This document shows positions 5,227-6,534 of a DNA stretch of 6,534 nt, piece after piece. Source of the DNA: Candidatus Accumulibacter iunctus (GTDB taxonomy: Bacteria > Pseudomonadota > Gammaproteobacteria > Burkholderiales > Rhodocyclaceae); the NCBI GenBank assembly GCA_002345025.1, contig DDUX01000128.1, forward strand, positions 1 to 6,534. The letters run 5' to 3'. The translations under genes and the position numbers were made by a program. Within the stretch, counting starts at the first letter, position 1; each line of letters begins with the position of its first letter. A model generated the notes under the pieces. It was not told where the DNA came from. It was given only the letters and a program-made list of their open reading frames with translations, and searched no databases.

Positions 5227-6387
5227 ATGCCCTACGCCCGCGAACACCCCGGCGCCTACCCGCGACGAGTCCTCCTCGCCGTCACCGGCCTGTCGCCGCA
5301 GATCGTCACCGAAACCCTGTACGCGCTCGCCGTCGCTCCGGCGCAAGCCGCCTTCGTCCCCAGCGAAATCCACCTGATCACCACCCGCAGCGGCGCCGAG
5401 AAGGCGCGCCTGGCGCTGCTCTCTGACGAGCCGGGCTGGTTCCACCGCCTCTGCCGCGACTACACGCTGCCGCCGATCGACTTCGCGGCCGAGCACATCC
5501 ACGTCCTCGCGGACGCTGACGGCGATCCGCTCGACGACATCCGCTCGCCCGACGACAACCGCTGCGCCGCCGACGGCATCACCGAACTCGTGCGCGACTT
5601 CACCGCCGATCCCGACTGCGCGCTGCACGTCTCGATCGCCGGCGGTCGCAAGACGATGGGCTTCTTCCTCGGCTACGCCCTGTCGCTCTACGGCCGGCCG
5701 CAGGACCGGCTGTCGCACGTCCTCGTCGCCGAGCCCTTCGAGTCGAGCAGCGCCTTCTATTACCCGACGCCGGCCAGCCAGGTCATCGAACTCGCCGGCG
5801 GCCGCCTCGCCGACGCCGCCAGCGCACGGATCACCCTCGCCGAACTGCCCTTCGTCAGCCTGCGCCACGGGCTGCCGGAAGCACTGCTGACCGGCCACGC
5901 CAGCTACAACGAGGCGGTCGCCGCCGCGCGCCTGGCGCTGGCGCCGGCGCAACTGACGATCGACCTCGCCGGTCGCCGCATCCGCGCCGCCGGCAAGGTC
6001 TTCGCGCTGCCGCCAGCCGAACTCGCGCTGCTCAGCGTCTTCGCCCGTCGCACCCTGCGCGGCGAGCCGCCGCTGCCGGCGCCGCCGAAGGATGTCCCGG
6101 ACCCCGAATGGCGGCAGCGCTATCGCATCGAGCTGCACTGGATCGACGGCCCCTTCCGGGAACACGAGAAGACCGAAGCGGCGCTCAAGAAGGGCATGGA
6201 CGGCGGCTACTTCTCGGCGCATCTCAGCAAACTGCGGCGCATCCTCGAGCGGCAGCTCGGCGCCGCCGCGACGCCGTACCTGATCAGCGACGGCGGCAAG
6301 CGGCCACACCGCTACTGCCTCGCCATGCCGCCGTCGGCGGTGCGCTACGACGCCATCGACGCCGCCGGCGCCCCCGCCGAAGACTGA
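5227..6387 (+). CDS. CRISPR-associated CARF protein, NE0113/TIGR02584 family, with C-terminal winged-helix-like domain
   Basis: The 386-residue product belongs to the Cas_NE0113 family (PF09623, TIGR02584), which some databases label as a Csm6-type CRISPR ring nuclease. CARF domains bind cyclic oligoadenylates made by type III systems; ring nucleases cleave these to end the alarm. The CARF-like part spans about 13-185. It opens with a Rossmann strand and LLAVTGLSPQIVTETLYAL (16-34), and its second ligand motif is SIAGGRKTM at 136-144, with basic Arg141 and Lys142. Residues 243-370 look like an OmpR-type winged helix: LPPAELALLSVFAR, a charged insert (about 278-325), the recognition-like helix YFSAHLSKLRRILERQLG at 328-345, and a final wing ending HRYCLAMPP. 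No HEPN R-x4-6-H nuclease motif stands out, so this is more likely a regulator or ring nuclease than an RNase. The ATG at 5227 is chosen because the domain starts about 13 residues later; 5194 is possible. cas2 follows 21 bases downstream, suggesting one operon. Confidence 0.85.
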   Translation: MPYAREHPGAYPRRVLLAVTGLSPQIVTETLYALAVAPAQAAFVPSEIHLITTRSGAEKARLALLSDEPGWFHRLCRDYTLPPIDFAAEHIHVLADADGDPLDDIRSPDDNRCAADGITELVRDFTADPDCALHVSIAGGRKTMGFFLGYALSLYGRPQDRLSHVLVAEPFESSSAFYYPTPASQVIELAGGRLADAASARITLAELPFVSLRHGLPEALLTGHASYNEAVAAARLALAPAQLTIDLAGRRIRAAGKVFALPPAELALLSVFARRTLRGEPPLPAPPKDVPDPEWRQRYRIELHWIDGPFREHEKTEAALKKGMDGGYFSAHLSKLRRILERQLGAAATPYLISDGGKRPHRYCLAMPPSAVRYDAIDAAGAPAED

Positions 6388-6408
6388 AGCAACCACCGGA
6401 AAACACCC

Positions 6409-6534
6409 ATGACCACCTGCGTCTCTGGGTGATCGTCTACGACATCGCCGACGACCGCCGCCGGCGGCGGCTGGCGGGGGTGCCCTTTGGCGAGGGGGGC
6501 GCCGCGGGGGGCGGCCGCGGGGCGGGGGGCGGGG
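6409..6534 (+). CDS. cas2: CRISPR-associated endoribonuclease/integration subunit Cas2, N-terminal part, frameshifted at the start and cut by the window edge
   Basis: In the frame through 6417-6534 the sequence reads LRLWVIVYDIADDRRRRRLAG, the first beta-strand and helix of Cas2 (PF09827), including the conserved Asp of VYDIADD. Cas2 dimers bridge two Cas1 dimers during spacer integration. The ATG at 6409 is one base out of frame: read directly it gives MTTCVSG and stops at 6432. Restoring one C in the ACCACC-TGCG run gives MTTLRLWVIVYDI, a normal Cas2 start, so a single-base loss (real or sequencing) is likely. An in-frame GTG at 6429 is the alternative start. After about 6470 the frame dissolves into Gly codons and the expected YGERVQ.SVFE segment is absent, which fits bad sequence at the contig end. 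GGAAAA at 6398-6403 could be the ribosome binding site. The 21-base gap after the CARF gene suggests co-transcription. Confidence 0.8.
6465..6534. other. Degenerate G-rich contig edge
   Basis: From within cas2 onward the sequence turns into runs of G with few A or T, and the Cas2 reading is lost. It mirrors the G/C runs at the left edge and is best treated as unreliable sequence. Confidence 0.65.

Noticed and set aside
5209..6396. 395-codon open frame on the minus strand
   Set aside because: It is antisense to the CARF gene, with a repetitive Gly/Val/Arg composition and no recognisable motif.
6388..6534. CRISPR array near cas2
   Set aside because: No spaced direct repeats are present. The region is the cas2 start followed by degraded sequence, and any array must lie outside the window.

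Overview
The window is GC-rich Gram-negative chromosomal DNA, with dense G/C-ending codons in all four main genes. A TIGR02647-family protein, a signal-peptide patatin with an outer-membrane barrel, and an NE0113-type CRISPR-associated CARF protein together point to a betaproteobacterium of the Rhodocyclales/Nitrosomonadales kind (Candidatus Accumulibacter-like is a guess). All convincing intact genes are on the + strand. Both ends (about 1-140 and 6465-6534) collapse into runs of G and C that look like contig-edge base-calling failure rather than biology.

Layout: (1) 148-1701 selO, encoding the AMPylating pseudokinase YdiU/SelO, complete with its C-terminal Cys motif. (2) A sigma70-like promoter in the short gap, then 1776-2030, a small TIGR02647-family protein of unknown function. 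(3) 2139-4343, a PlpD-like patatin phospholipase with signal peptide, catalytic Ser-Asp dyad, POTRA domain and C-terminal beta-barrel (type Vd secretion). (4) 4344-5226, a visibly less GC-rich, gene-poor interval of toxin-antitoxin debris. It holds an intact Unstab_antitox-type antitoxin (4522-4749), a RelE/ParE toxin start that dies after a few codons (from 4746), and on the opposite strand a TumE-family toxin remnant (4973 down to about 4765) broken by one missing base. It also holds a 9-bp tandem repeat, two hairpins and a 14-bp direct repeat. (5) 5227-6387, an NE0113-family CARF protein with a C-terminal winged-helix-like domain. (6) From 6409 to the window edge, the start of cas2, out of frame with its ATG by one base.

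The left two thirds is ordinary housekeeping and envelope content. The right third is the edge of a CRISPR-Cas locus: the CARF protein would sense a cyclic oligoadenylate or similar signal and degrade it or regulate transcription, and cas2 would belong to spacer acquisition. No CRISPR array lies in this window. The toxin-antitoxin wreckage between the patatin gene and the CRISPR edge looks like the scarred boundary of a defence island. The most worthwhile observations are the two face-to-face toxin remnants, the long direct repeat around the TumE start, and the CARF-wHTH/cas2 pairing.
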